Made by a program: the position numbers and the translations under genes
Assembly (NCBI GenBank): GCA_023437885.1
Contig: JAEZFH010000008.1
Coordinates: 1 to 38,291, forward strand
Direction: 5' to 3'
DNA from: Bacillota bacterium
GTDB lineage: Bacteria; Bacillota; Clostridia; Lachnospirales; Lachnospiraceae
DNA length: 38,291 nt
The notes under the pieces: generated by a model
What the model was told of the DNA's origin: nothing
Databases searched by the model: none
What the model saw: only the letters and a program-made list of their open reading frames with translations
Part shown: positions 1 through 8,478 of the stretch, piece after piece
How positions within the stretch are numbered: position 1 is the first letter of the stretch
Layout: the number at the start of each line of letters is the position of its first letter

Positions 1-217
1 CCTTAGCAGTCAAATCAACCTCATCTGAGCTTAAATAATTAATCAGCTGATTAATATAGGCAGTTGGTACCTGATATTGCTTCCCATTATATTCATAGGT
101 CTTCTTCGCTTCAGTAACAATCTGACTCTCAAATTCATTTAACGATCCTGCATATACGGTGGACACCGGGAGCAAGCAGCTCGCGATGACAGCTATAAAT
201 AATACAACTCCCTTCAC
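1..217 (-). CDS. Secreted hypothetical protein, N-terminal part (runs off window)
   Basis: The reverse strand reads 72 open codons from a GTG at 217 to the window edge. The first ~23 residues are a signal peptide: VKGVVLFIAVIASC, then a hydrophobic core ending near VYAGS. The mature part (NEFESQIVTEAKKTYEYNG...) is polar and resembles small exported proteins of Lachnospiraceae with no known function; that resemblance is from memory. GTG is chosen because an AGGGAGG site sits 7-8 bases upstream and no in-frame ATG lies between. It is the next gene downstream of the Ig-like surface protein on the same strand, with a hairpin between them. The C-terminus is not visible. Confidence 0.7.
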   Translation of the reverse strand, partial: MKGVVLFIAVIASCLLPVSTVYAGSLNEFESQIVTEAKKTYEYNGKQYQVPTAYINQLINYLSSDEVDLTAK

Positions 218-240
218 TAGAAGCCTCCCTGTATATACCA

Positions 241-271
241 AAGGATTTTCCGTATAATACGAAAAATCCTT
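241..271. terminator. Inverted repeat between surface protein and secreted protein gene
   Basis: AAGGATTTT...AAAATCCTT arms, extended by CGTA/TACG around a three-base loop with one mismatch. It lies downstream of the leftward Ig-like gene (stop at 313) and just before the GTG of the next leftward gene. No clear T-run follows, so it may be a weak terminator, an attenuator or an operator. Confidence 0.45.
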
Positions 272-312
272 TGTGAAATTAATATTTTATTAGTTTATCA
301 TTGGTATTGTGA

Positions 313-2082
313 TTAATTGAATGTCGGAACAAAATCCAAGGATGCAATATTGCTATCTATGATCAGGGTATCATTCCCACTCTTGGTTAAAGTGAACGAC
401 GTATCCGACTGGAGGCTCTTCATAGTAATACTTCCTCCCCCTGAAATAACACTAACAGAGTAGCTGTTATTCTTTAAGATGGGGTGGTTTACAAATTGCA
501 CTGTTCTAGCTCCATTTGCTAAGGCTGAAACTTTCACCGAAATACCGCCGATGACCTTTTCAGTATTTCCAATGGTCGTTCCATTCCATTTTGTAACATA
601 ATCACTCTCATTATTGAGATAGCCGTTTAATACTGTAACCATGTCAGTGTCAACTTCAAAGTTAAGACCAGCATATTTTACAGTAATGCTCTTGATCGAT
701 GTATAGGGTTTTGCCAGCTTATAGGTAACAGTGTTACCATTTACTGTCTTAGTAACAGCAGGTGTAGGAGTAGGGGTAGGTATTGTTCCGCCACCGCTGC
801 TGCCACCACCGCCAGGTGTAGGTGTGGTAGTATCCTTGCTGCCATCGGTCTTCTCACCCTTAACGGTTTCCTTGGTTGCATTGTCGCCGGTTCCTACAGT
901 TATATCCAAGGTAATATCTCCCTTAATTGCGGGAACATTTTCCTTCTTATCAACAACTACAGTACTCTTCTCAGCACCCGGAAGCAGTGTCAGGGTTGCT
1001 TTTGCCTGAGCTTCTACTTTTAACGGCACGCTGGAGGTAACCTTTGCACCCTCTGCTTTAACTACAACGGGTACAGGCTGTTCGGACTTACCTGAAACTG
1101 TAATCTCAGATGCCTTATCCATAACAACTTCTGAAATCACACCATTATTCTCAATCGTGATCTTAGCGCCCTGAGCAGTTACTTCGATCTTAACAGACGC
1201 CTTCTCACCAACTACTACTCTGGCATTGCCTGCGATAATAACAAGCTCGTTACCCTTCGCTTCCTCATGCCATGTATCAGCTGCGATTTTCTGTAATTCG
1301 ATAGACTCAAATACACCGTAATTATATACATCAGCATTAGGTGCGTCTACAACCAGCTTTGTCTTCTTATATTCACCGCTGGGAATATTGAAGGTTACTT
1401 CATCATTCGTGCTGATGGTAATCTTCTGAACGCCGCTGCCTAATAATTCCTCTAATTCCTTCTGCGTCGATACGGTTCCAACCTTATCAACAACCTTAAT
1501 GGTAACAGAATCACTCTTGCCGCTTAAGGTTTTACCTGTAATTGTAACTGTACCAGCCTTTAATGCTGTGAACTTGCCGTTCTTGTCCGGCTTAGCAATA
1601 GAAGTATTGCTGCTGGTCCATGTAGTTACATCATTAGAATGGGAAGGGCTGAGTTTTCTGTTTAAATCATATACCTGACCCTTATTCAGAGCTTTTACCT
1701 TGTTAGAGATGGTAAATTCCTTGGCTCCGTATACAGATTTTACGGTAGCAGTCAGCTCATATACCTTCTTGTTGGGAGTGGTAACTTTACAGGTGATAAC
1801 TGCAGTACCTTTAACCTTGGCTTTCACCAAGCCTGCCTTACTCACTGTTGCTACTCTCGTATCACTGCTGGACCATTCGTAGGTTGACCCCTTAATCTCA
1901 TTTTTGACATTAAGATCATAGGTCTGCCCAATTAAAATATTTTTCGATTTGCTGGAAATTGCAGGCTTTGAAGCTGCTTGTGCTGACATAACCGGTACAA
2001 GTGCCACAGCTAACATCACAACCACTGCCATTATAGCCTTGCTCCATACTGCCTTCCATCCGTTGGAAGAAACTGTTTTCAT
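313..2082 (-). CDS. Secreted Ig-like (Big_2) surface protein
   Basis: An exported protein of ~589 aa. Residues 1-38 are a signal peptide (hydrophobic AVVVMLAVALVPVMSA, cut near AQAAS). Two Big_2-type Ig-like domains follow at about 40-115 and 120-198, each with the W-(T/S)-SS-(N/D)-x-x-(I/V)-A core and a GTVTI-type strand. A long beta-rich region comes next, then a Gly/Pro/Thr linker near 425-450 and a ~140-aa C-terminal beta domain. No LPXTG or membrane anchor is seen. The second ATG (2082) is preferred over 2088 because AGGAG lies 9 bases before it but overlaps the first. Its N-terminal half is a paralogue of the protein at 4108-8133. Function is likely cell-surface or matrix binding; the ligand is unknown. 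Confidence 0.8.
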   Translation of the reverse strand: MKTVSSNGWKAVWSKAIMAVVVMLAVALVPVMSAQAASKPAISSKSKNILIGQTYDLNVKNEIKGSTYEWSSSDTRVATVSKAGLVKAKVKGTAVITCKVTTPNKKVYELTATVKSVYGAKEFTISNKVKALNKGQVYDLNRKLSPSHSNDVTTWTSSNTSIAKPDKNGKFTALKAGTVTITGKTLSGKSDSVTIKVVDKVGTVSTQKELEELLGSGVQKITISTNDEVTFNIPSGEYKKTKLVVDAPNADVYNYGVFESIELQKIAADTWHEEAKGNELVIIAGNARVVVGEKASVKIEVTAQGAKITIENNGVISEVVMDKASEITVSGKSEQPVPVVVKAEGAKVTSSVPLKVEAQAKATLTLLPGAEKSTVVVDKKENVPAIKGDITLDITVGTGDNATKETVKGEKTDGSKDTTTPTPGGGGSSGGGTIPTPTPTPAVTKTVNGNTVTYKLAKPYTSIKSITVKYAGLNFEVDTDMVTVLNGYLNNESDYVTKWNGTTIGNTEKVIGGISVKVSALANGARTVQFVNHPILKNNSYSVSVISGGGSITMKSLQSDTSFTLTKSGNDTLIIDSNIASLDFVPTFN

Positions 2083-2176
2083 AGTCATCCTCTCCTTTTA
2101 TTAAATTTACATGGTGTCCGTATATCCTGGAATACTCCGAGAATATTGCATAAATATTACCATAAAAACCATTAAC

Positions 2177-2208
2177 ATTATACTATTTCATAATCATGGA
2201 AAAGTCAA
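2177..2208 (-). promoter_or_regulatory. Predicted sigma-A promoter of the Ig-like surface gene
   Basis: On the reverse strand TTGACT (2208-2203) is followed after 17 bases by TAGTAT (2185-2180). An overlapping TATAAT lies 3 bases further on. It is about 100 bases upstream of the gene at 2082. Confidence 0.5.
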
Positions 2209-2328
2209 GATAAATATGGAATAAAACTAGTACTCATAAAACCAGTATACATTGAAACTATATTGCAGAATAGTACTGAGTTTTCTTTTACAGGTATTTG
2301 CAAATATATAAAAATTACCTATTAAAAT

Positions 2329-2366
2329 CTGCAGCTTGAACCTCTGCAGCGTGAGCAGCATGCAGC
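2329..2366 (+). promoter_or_regulatory. GCAGC-rich possible operator upstream of the regulator promoter
   Basis: Four GCAGC copies (2331, 2346, 2355, 2362) crowd into 36 bases ending just before the -35 box at 2372; two are in the palindrome CTGCAG. The surroundings are AT-rich, so the cluster stands out. A regulatory role is inference. The rest of the 404-base divergent gap (2083-2486) holds only the two promoters. Confidence 0.25.
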
Positions 2367-2371
2367 ATATA

Positions 2372-2400
2372 TTGACATTTATAATCAACTTTAATAGAAT
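2372..2400 (+). promoter_or_regulatory. Strong predicted promoter of the HTH regulator
   Basis: TTGACA (2372-2377), 17-base spacer, TAGAAT (2395-2400). This gives a leader of about 80 bases to the gene start at 2487. Confidence 0.65.
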
Positions 2401-2486
2401 AATGTCTATATTATGAGTTTTTTATATTTGAAAAAGGAGAAATCCCATCCTACCCGACTAATCATTAATCTCCGGAGGTTTTCATT

Positions 2487-3998
2487 TTGAGTGAATTTTC
2501 ATTAGCATTAAAGAAAGTCATACGAAACCAAAACACAACAATCCTGACCCTGTCCAAGAACAGCGGTGTTGACCGAACCTCACTCCAGCATATGCTCACA
2601 GGCAAATATTTGCCGGCCAGCATAGAAGTGGTCGAAAATATACTAAACGCAATGATCTTAACTCCTGTGCAGCAGAAGGAACTGATACGATTATACTATA
2701 TTGCCCGAATAGGAGAGGATGCCTATGACAGAAATCTTTTGGTCAAGGATATCTTCGAATCGGTAGATACCCTTACTTACCCAAGATTGACAATCCCCGG
2801 TATGAATTACCAGCATGATTTCAAGATTTTCGCGCAGACAAGCTCCTTTTCCTCCTCCCATGAGGTAAAGCTTATTATCAAGGCTGTCCTTGAGGATGAG
2901 TCTTCTAAAGATAGCGGCTATGTCAAGCTTATGCTCCAGCCTGATTTTGAATTTGTAATGGAATTGATGCTTATCCTAACGAATTCCTGTCCGCAGCTGG
3001 AGGCGGAACATATTTTCTGCATGTACCAGGATGTGCATAAAGCTGCGAATCACCAAAATCTACACAGCTTTAAGGCCATACTGCCGCTGCTTATCCATGG
3101 CGCCAGCTATCAACCCTATATTTTTTACGGAAACAGTGCGGGCTGTGTCAGCAATACCTCCCTTTTCCCTTTCCTTATCATTACTTCGGACAAGATTTTG
3201 AGTATCTCTTATGATTTGAATCAGGCAATCCTGCACCAGGATAAGGACATTCACGCAATTTATCTTAATCAATTTTCAAGAATTAAAGCAATCAGTAAGC
3301 CTCTGATTGATAAAATACGCAGCCCCATGGACATGTATCACAGGTACTCTATCCTTGATATAGGAATAAACTCCGAGAAAACACAAGCTGCTTTTACCTA
3401 TACCCTTTTCTCGCAGCCCTGCCTCTTATTCTTTGTCGGCAAGGAACACCTGTCCAAGTACATGTATGACAATTCGGAGAAAGAGAATTTGATACAGATG
3501 ATTCTTCATCGTAATTCTTCTTACCTGTCCAGATTTACGAACGGCTATCATTTTACCACTTATTTTACCGAGGAAGGCTTGGATGATTTTTGGAACACCG
3601 GACGGATCCGGGAAATCCCCAATTATTTTTATGCTCCTGTTGACCCGGAAGACCGTCTTCAGATTATCAGGAACTTCATTGACATGACTCTGGATACTGC
3701 CTGCCATCCCATCCTGATCAATACCGGCAAATTTAAGCTCTCCCGCCACATGGTGGTGTCAGCGGTGGATGAAACTTCGGTAATTTTGATTTACAATCAT
3801 CCCCGAAGCGGAATGATGCATTTCATTTTTCACGAATATATGATTGCCTCCTCTTTCTTTCGCTTCATCCAAAATCTTAGCAACAGCGTTTTGGTTTATT
3901 CGGAGGAGGAGTCAAGAAAAATGTTAAAACAAAAGCTTCTTCAATATGAAGAGGAGCTGCAAAACAGCCGGAATAGGACCCAATACTTTATCACATAA
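2487..3998 (+). CDS. HTH (XRE-like) regulator with large uncharacterised C-terminal region
   Basis: A cytoplasmic protein of 503 aa. Residues ~10-60 form a Cro/C1-like helix-turn-helix (TILTLSKNSGVDRTSLQHML, then a GKYLPAS turn and a third helix). The remaining ~430 residues match no domain I recognise; they show no membrane segment and end in a short polar coiled stretch (EEESRKMLKQKLLQYEEELQ). Translation starts at TTG (2487), fixed by GGAGG 8 bases upstream; no ATG is suitably placed. It sits between two related Ig-like surface protein genes, one divergent and one downstream, each with its own promoter. This suggests that it controls them, which is inference from position. Confidence 0.7.
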   Translation: MSEFSLALKKVIRNQNTTILTLSKNSGVDRTSLQHMLTGKYLPASIEVVENILNAMILTPVQQKELIRLYYIARIGEDAYDRNLLVKDIFESVDTLTYPRLTIPGMNYQHDFKIFAQTSSFSSSHEVKLIIKAVLEDESSKDSGYVKLMLQPDFEFVMELMLILTNSCPQLEAEHIFCMYQDVHKAANHQNLHSFKAILPLLIHGASYQPYIFYGNSAGCVSNTSLFPFLIITSDKILSISYDLNQAILHQDKDIHAIYLNQFSRIKAISKPLIDKIRSPMDMYHRYSILDIGINSEKTQAAFTYTLFSQPCLLFFVGKEHLSKYMYDNSEKENLIQMILHRNSSYLSRFTNGYHFTTYFTEEGLDDFWNTGRIREIPNYFYAPVDPEDRLQIIRNFIDMTLDTACHPILINTGKFKLSRHMVVSAVDETSVILIYNHPRSGMMHFIFHEYMIASSFFRFIQNLSNSVLVYSEEESRKMLKQKLLQYEEELQNSRNRTQYFIT

Positions 3999-4009
3999 AG
4001 CATCACACA

Positions 4010-4039
4010 TTGAAGCCATCCAAACAATAGTTCTATAAT
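4010..4039 (+). promoter_or_regulatory. Predicted promoter of the large surface protein gene
   Basis: TTGAAG (4010-4015), 18-base spacer, TATAAT (4034-4039). The -10 box is the outer end of the left arm of the perfect inverted repeat 4034-4088, so transcripts would begin inside that arm. Confidence 0.5.
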
Positions 4040-4088
4040 ATAGGGATGATTGTATTCGACAGAGAAATACAATCATCCCTATATTATA
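4034..4088. repeat. Perfect 23-bp inverted repeat with 9-base loop
   Basis: The left arm 4034-4056 and right arm 4066-4088 are exact reverse complements (core TAGGGATGATTGTATT), separated by CGACAGAGA. It lies between the regulator stop (3998) and the ribosome site (4094-4099) of the large surface gene. There is no downstream T-run, so a plain terminator is not obvious. It could be an operator for the adjacent regulator, or a 5' hairpin that shapes mRNA stability or early termination. Confidence 0.8.
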
Positions 4089-4107
4089 CTTGGAAGGAGC
4101 TTCATCT

Positions 4108-7100
4108 ATGAAAAACAAAAGAAGAGTAAAATCACACGGTGTGATCTCGCTACTCTTAGTGCTGGTATTCCTGATGACCGGAATACCGATCACCCCCATT
4201 GCTGTGGCACAGGCTGCCTCAGTTCCCGCCATGTCTGCAAAGACAGCAGATGTATTGGTGGGAAAGACGTATGATTTTAAAATTGACAACAAAGCAAAAA
4301 ATTCTAAGTACCAATGGAAGTCCAGTGACGCCTCCATTGCGAAGGTTACGAGCAAAGGTACCGTAACCGGTCTCAAGAAGGGAAAAGCAACCATCACCTG
4401 TCAGATCACTGCACAGGGTAAGGTATACAAATTAACAAGTACGGTTGCAGTCCGGACCCCTGCCAAATCCATCACTATCAATAACAAGATTACCGAATTG
4501 AAGGTCGGTGAGAAATACAATCTCAACCGGACCCTGTCTCCGGCATCCTCCAGCGACAAAACCACCTGGAGCAGCAGCGATAAAACGATTGCTAAGCCGG
4601 ACAAAAACGGTATTTTTACTGCCTTAAAGGAAGGTACGGTTACCATAACCGCAAAAACCTTAAGCGGTAAGAAGGATTCTGTCACCATCAAAGTGTCTGA
4701 TGAAAAAATCACTAAGGAATTAACCAAAACAGATGTGGTTGACGGTAAAATTAATTTATCAAATGTTACTTATGATATCCTAACCATCGCAAGCAGCGTG
4801 GGCGATGTTGAAATCGTTCTGGATCATGTTACGGTGAAAGACCGGCTTGAAATGGAGACAGATGCCGCCTATACCGTAAAAGCAATTAATTCGGAGATCA
4901 ACCGGGTTGTTTCACTGGAGGAGAAAGCGATTGCATCGATGGCAGTGAGTGACAATTCCGCGGCTGCTCCGGCTCCTACCTTTGTTGCGGAAAGCGGAAC
5001 CATTGTAGTAACCATAGATGCCAGAGGCAATGTCTCCGTAAAGCAGGAAGGTACCGCAAAGATCGGAATGCTTACCGTTAATAGAAATTATGACGGTAAC
5101 ATCAAATTAAATCTTGACGGATTTCAAGGAAATATTGTAGTAAATACGGTATCCAACGCCGATATTTCAATCGTTACCAAGAACTGTACCATTCCTGAGG
5201 CTACCATCAGCGGCTCATCCTCCGGACAGCAGCTGACCTTTACCGATACCTCCGATTCTGCCAATGCTTCCGTCATCAGCAAAATTAATGTTGCAACAGA
5301 GGCAAAGCTGAGTATTGATGTTCCCGCCAAGGAACTGGTCATTGCAAAAGAAGCACGCAATGCAGCCGTTACCGTAGAAAAGCCGGTAGAAAAGATCGTT
5401 AACAACGGTTCTGCCACCAATCTTGCCGTGAATAGCAATGTTACAAGCATTGTCTCCTCCGGAGAAAATCTGGCAGTGAAGGTAACTGCCGGCTCTACCG
5501 TCAAGGCGGTTGAATTATCCGGCTCCTCCTCACGGTTAGAGGTTGCCCTGGGCTCCTCTGTTGAAAATGTCCTTTCTACAGGTAACGAAACCGAGATTAC
5601 CGGATCCGGTCATGTAAAAGAGGTAAAGGTCGAGGGTAACAATACCAAGGTAAATACCCCTAACACCAAGGTTAGTGTGGATGAGAAGGCCACCGGCACA
5701 ACCGCAAATGGTTCAGCGGTTGCTCCCGGCACTTCCGCTACTCCTGCACCTACCAGCGCACCGTCTAACCCTGGTACCCCGACAGGTCCAACCACCGCGC
5801 CTACACCGGCTCCAACAACTACTCCAGCTCCTACGGGTACACCGACACCAACCGATACTCCTACTCCGACGGGTCAGCCGACACCAACCGGTAATCCTAC
5901 TCCTACTCCGACAGATACCCCTTCCACCGGCGAAAAGATTACTATCTCTATTCCCGGAGAAGTACGGGCAGGAAAAGCAATTCAGCTATCCGCCGATAAG
6001 GAACAGATATTCTGGCGCGTATACGAATATATGAATAGCACCTCCGGAAGAGCTACGATTGAACCTTCCACCGGATTGTTGTCGCCGCAATCTACCGGAA
6101 CCGTCAGAGTAGTTGCTACCTCTCTTCTTAATAATAAGGTATATGGTGCTGTAGACATTCAGATTCAAGGACAGCGGTTTGTAAAATATGATTCCGTGGC
6201 TCCCATCACCATTGATACAGATATGCATCTGACTACCATGGATGAATTGAATTTATCCAATCTTCTCCCGACTAAAGTGGGAATGGTTTATGAAACGGGC
6301 AACGGCGCAGAAACTGAACTGATCCAGGCTGATTTATATAGCAGTGTATCCGGGATCTATGATGGTACCAATACCGGTAGTTATTTAGTGCAAGGTCACG
6401 CTATGCCTTCCTCCCAATATGAGAGCCCTAACAGCTTTACCGTAGGCATTGTAGTTAATGTTACCGTGCCTCAGAGCAAGAGCGTTACCAAGCAGCGTGT
6501 TCTTGAAGCTTCTCCTTTAGAACCTATTATTCTGACTGAAGATAAACACATTGTAAATAGCAACGATTTATTCAATAATTATTTGAGAACGAAAGAGGCA
6601 ACACTGAAAACCGTCAGCGGAAGTACAATAACAGCAGAAATCCGAGGGTACATGAATCTCACGGAGCAGAAATTTAACGGTGCCGCTGTCGGTGAATATG
6701 ATCTGGAATTGTATATTCCTCTTACTACAGATTATTATTACCGATTATTAAATACCAGTACAAATCATGTATCCTGGACTGATTCCTCCAGCATCGGTGT
6801 TCCCCTTAAGGTGATCGTGCAGGCTCCGCAGACGCCGGAGACGACGACAACCGGCCCCGCAATACCGGATACAACCCAGCCGAAGCATACAAGCCAATCT
6901 TCTGCTGCAGCAATAGAATCAGTTACATTGACCGGTGTACCGGAAGAGCTTCCTACCTGTTCTCTATTTGACTTCAGTAATTATCTGACAGTCAATACTG
7001 CCTCAGATAAGCCCGCCGATAAAAGAGTTGAATGGACGATCGACGGAAATAGCAGCATCTTTTTAAATCAGATCACCGGACTTTCTGCTGTATTGTATGA

Positions 7101-8133
7101 TAGCACCTGTAAAATCCGGGCTACTTCCGTCGTGGATAGAACCAAATTTGCGGAGGTAACGGTACGCTTTAACAATCAAAAGAACCTTGTCAGCGTGACA
7201 ACGCCGGAACCCATCGTCGTGAATGAGGATCTGCATATTGCAGATTTCAAAACACTTTATGCAAAACTGGCAGATCAACTGCCGACTCATATTATAGCCA
7301 TGGATTCGAATGGAGTGAGTATTCCTTTGCGAGTTAGCGGCTGGTATCATTCTTCACAAACGGATGGTAATTTTATAATTAAACCCAGCCTGGCCACTCC
7401 TCTTGGCTATAACTACTCCTCTCTTTCAACGGAGCAGAAGATACAATTTAATGTACCTCAGACACAAAACAAAATAAAAGTGGTTTCTGCTTCCTTTGCT
7501 TCCGATACAGTTATCATAGATGAGGATAGATATGCAACCAGCCCGGAATATCTGATGCAAGCAATCCACGGCCCCAATTCCTCTAGTGATATCCGGGTCC
7601 AGGCCTTATTGGAGGACGGCTCCACAGTTGAAATATCCTGTATCCGCGGCGGATATGATATCTATCCGGCTGTTTCGAACAATCCCTTTAAGTATACAGG
7701 TGCTCAAGGGGAATACTCTGTCGATTATTTCCTGTCCCTGCCCAGCGGATATACATTGGCGGATACCTCAAACGGACCTCAGATCAGACTTACACAGAGG
7801 GTTGTGATTAATGCAGCGCAAACGTCCAAATATGAATTAATTCATGTGGTAACTCCGCCTGTAAAGTCAAATTATCAAGCGGGAGAGGTCTTAGATCTTA
7901 CCGGAATCTTAGTAAAATTAATTGTAACGCAGGACGGAGTGGAAACAAATGTTTATATCAGCTATGAAGAGTTTGCCAATTACGGTATCGTGCTTCATAA
8001 GACAGATAATAACGGGCAGGTAATTGCTCAGGGTGATCCTGTAACCAAAGATATGAATAATAATTTTATCTGTGTGGTAAGCACGAAGAATAACAATGCT
8101 TCTTACTTTGGACCGATCTTTGTAACAGAGTAA
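4108..8133 (+). CDS. Large secreted Ig-like repeat surface protein
   Basis: About 1341 aa. A signal peptide (MKNKRR, then a hydrophobic core to AVAQAAS) is followed by two Big_2-like domains (~37-108, ~112-192) that closely match those of the protein at 313-2082, for example the shared IAKPDKNG and FTAL segments. A Val/Ser-rich beta region spans ~200-530. A Pro/Thr linker (PTPT-type) lies at ~543-608. The second half contains four copies of a unit built on P-I-(T/I/V)-x-x-(E/T)-D-x-H (near nucleotides 6190, 6505, 7200 and 7495) and a final Ig-like domain. No sortase motif is present. ATG 4108 is chosen for AAGGAG 8 bases upstream; a TTG at 4090 lies before that site and is rejected. Likely an adhesin or wall-associated scaffold; function unproven. 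Confidence 0.8.
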   Translation: MKNKRRVKSHGVISLLLVLVFLMTGIPITPIAVAQAASVPAMSAKTADVLVGKTYDFKIDNKAKNSKYQWKSSDASIAKVTSKGTVTGLKKGKATITCQITAQGKVYKLTSTVAVRTPAKSITINNKITELKVGEKYNLNRTLSPASSSDKTTWSSSDKTIAKPDKNGIFTALKEGTVTITAKTLSGKKDSVTIKVSDEKITKELTKTDVVDGKINLSNVTYDILTIASSVGDVEIVLDHVTVKDRLEMETDAAYTVKAINSEINRVVSLEEKAIASMAVSDNSAAAPAPTFVAESGTIVVTIDARGNVSVKQEGTAKIGMLTVNRNYDGNIKLNLDGFQGNIVVNTVSNADISIVTKNCTIPEATISGSSSGQQLTFTDTSDSANASVISKINVATEAKLSIDVPAKELVIAKEARNAAVTVEKPVEKIVNNGSATNLAVNSNVTSIVSSGENLAVKVTAGSTVKAVELSGSSSRLEVALGSSVENVLSTGNETEITGSGHVKEVKVEGNNTKVNTPNTKVSVDEKATGTTANGSAVAPGTSATPAPTSAPSNPGTPTGPTTAPTPAPTTTPAPTGTPTPTDTPTPTGQPTPTGNPTPTPTDTPSTGEKITISIPGEVRAGKAIQLSADKEQIFWRVYEYMNSTSGRATIEPSTGLLSPQSTGTVRVVATSLLNNKVYGAVDIQIQGQRFVKYDSVAPITIDTDMHLTTMDELNLSNLLPTKVGMVYETGNGAETELIQADLYSSVSGIYDGTNTGSYLVQGHAMPSSQYESPNSFTVGIVVNVTVPQSKSVTKQRVLEASPLEPIILTEDKHIVNSNDLFNNYLRTKEATLKTVSGSTITAEIRGYMNLTEQKFNGAAVGEYDLELYIPLTTDYYYRLLNTSTNHVSWTDSSSIGVPLKVIVQAPQTPETTTTGPAIPDTTQPKHTSQSSAAAIESVTLTGVPEELPTCSLFDFSNYLTVNTASDKPADKRVEWTIDGNSSIFLNQITGLSAVLYDSTCKIRATSVVDRTKFAEVTVRFNNQKNLVSVTTPEPIVVNEDLHIADFKTLYAKLADQLPTHIIAMDSNGVSIPLRVSGWYHSSQTDGNFIIKPSLATPLGYNYSSLSTEQKIQFNVPQTQNKIKVVSASFASDTVIIDEDRYATSPEYLMQAIHGPNSSSDIRVQALLEDGSTVEISCIRGGYDIYPAVSNNPFKYTGAQGEYSVDYFLSLPSGYTLADTSNGPQIRLTQRVVINAAQTSKYELIHVVTPPVKSNYQAGEVLDLTGILVKLIVTQDGVETNVYISYEEFANYGIVLHKTDNNGQVIAQGDPVTKDMNNNFICVVSTKNNNASYFGPIFVTE

Positions 8134-8163
8134 TCTATTGATCCGCTTTTCCTGTAAAAGGAA

Positions 8164-8232
8164 AAAAATCCCTCATGGTTGCCTTGTGATAGCGTTGATA
8201 TGCTCACATATCACTGACCATGAGGGATTTTT
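8164..8232. terminator. Strong bidirectional terminator
   Basis: AAAAATCCCTCATGGT (8164-8179) pairs with ACCATGAGGGATTTTT (8217-8232), giving a T-run on both strands. A nested stem GTGATA/TATCAC (8186-8191, 8209-8214) lies in the loop. It ends the large surface gene and can also stop the leftward operon that finishes at 8479. Confidence 0.85.
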
Positions 8233-8478
8233 CTACAGTGCAGCTTTTCTTTTTTCTCTTCCCAAAGGATAAGCCTGAAATCTTTATTGTACATGAATAT
8301 GCCCGAACAGTATTTTCTCCGGTAAACGATGGAACACCTACTATTCCCAGTAAAATTAGCCATCCCTTTTTTATGCAGATGACTGGTTAGCAGGGTTGTA
8401 TTCCAGCTCAGACCATATGGTTTCTCCAATGAAATCGAATATTTTAATTATCATCACTGATTCTATAAAGGTATTTAT
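8233..8478. other. Gap between convergent genes, no gene recognised
   Basis: Only a reverse-strand open frame of about 70 codons covers part of it. That frame has no ribosome site and overlaps the terminator, so it is not called. It may be the eroded end of an older gene; nothing recognisable was read. Confidence 0.4.

Noticed and set aside
4034..4088. Invertible promoter switch
   Set aside because: The loop between the arms is only nine bases and holds no promoter, so inversion would change nothing useful. No recombinase gene is nearby.
5675..6034. Leu/Pro/Arg-rich forward ORF
   Set aside because: Out-of-frame shadow of the Pro/Thr linker of the large surface protein.
8211..8429. Reverse-strand ORF of 72 codons
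   Set aside because: No ribosome site, overlaps the strong terminator, and the protein has no recognisable features.
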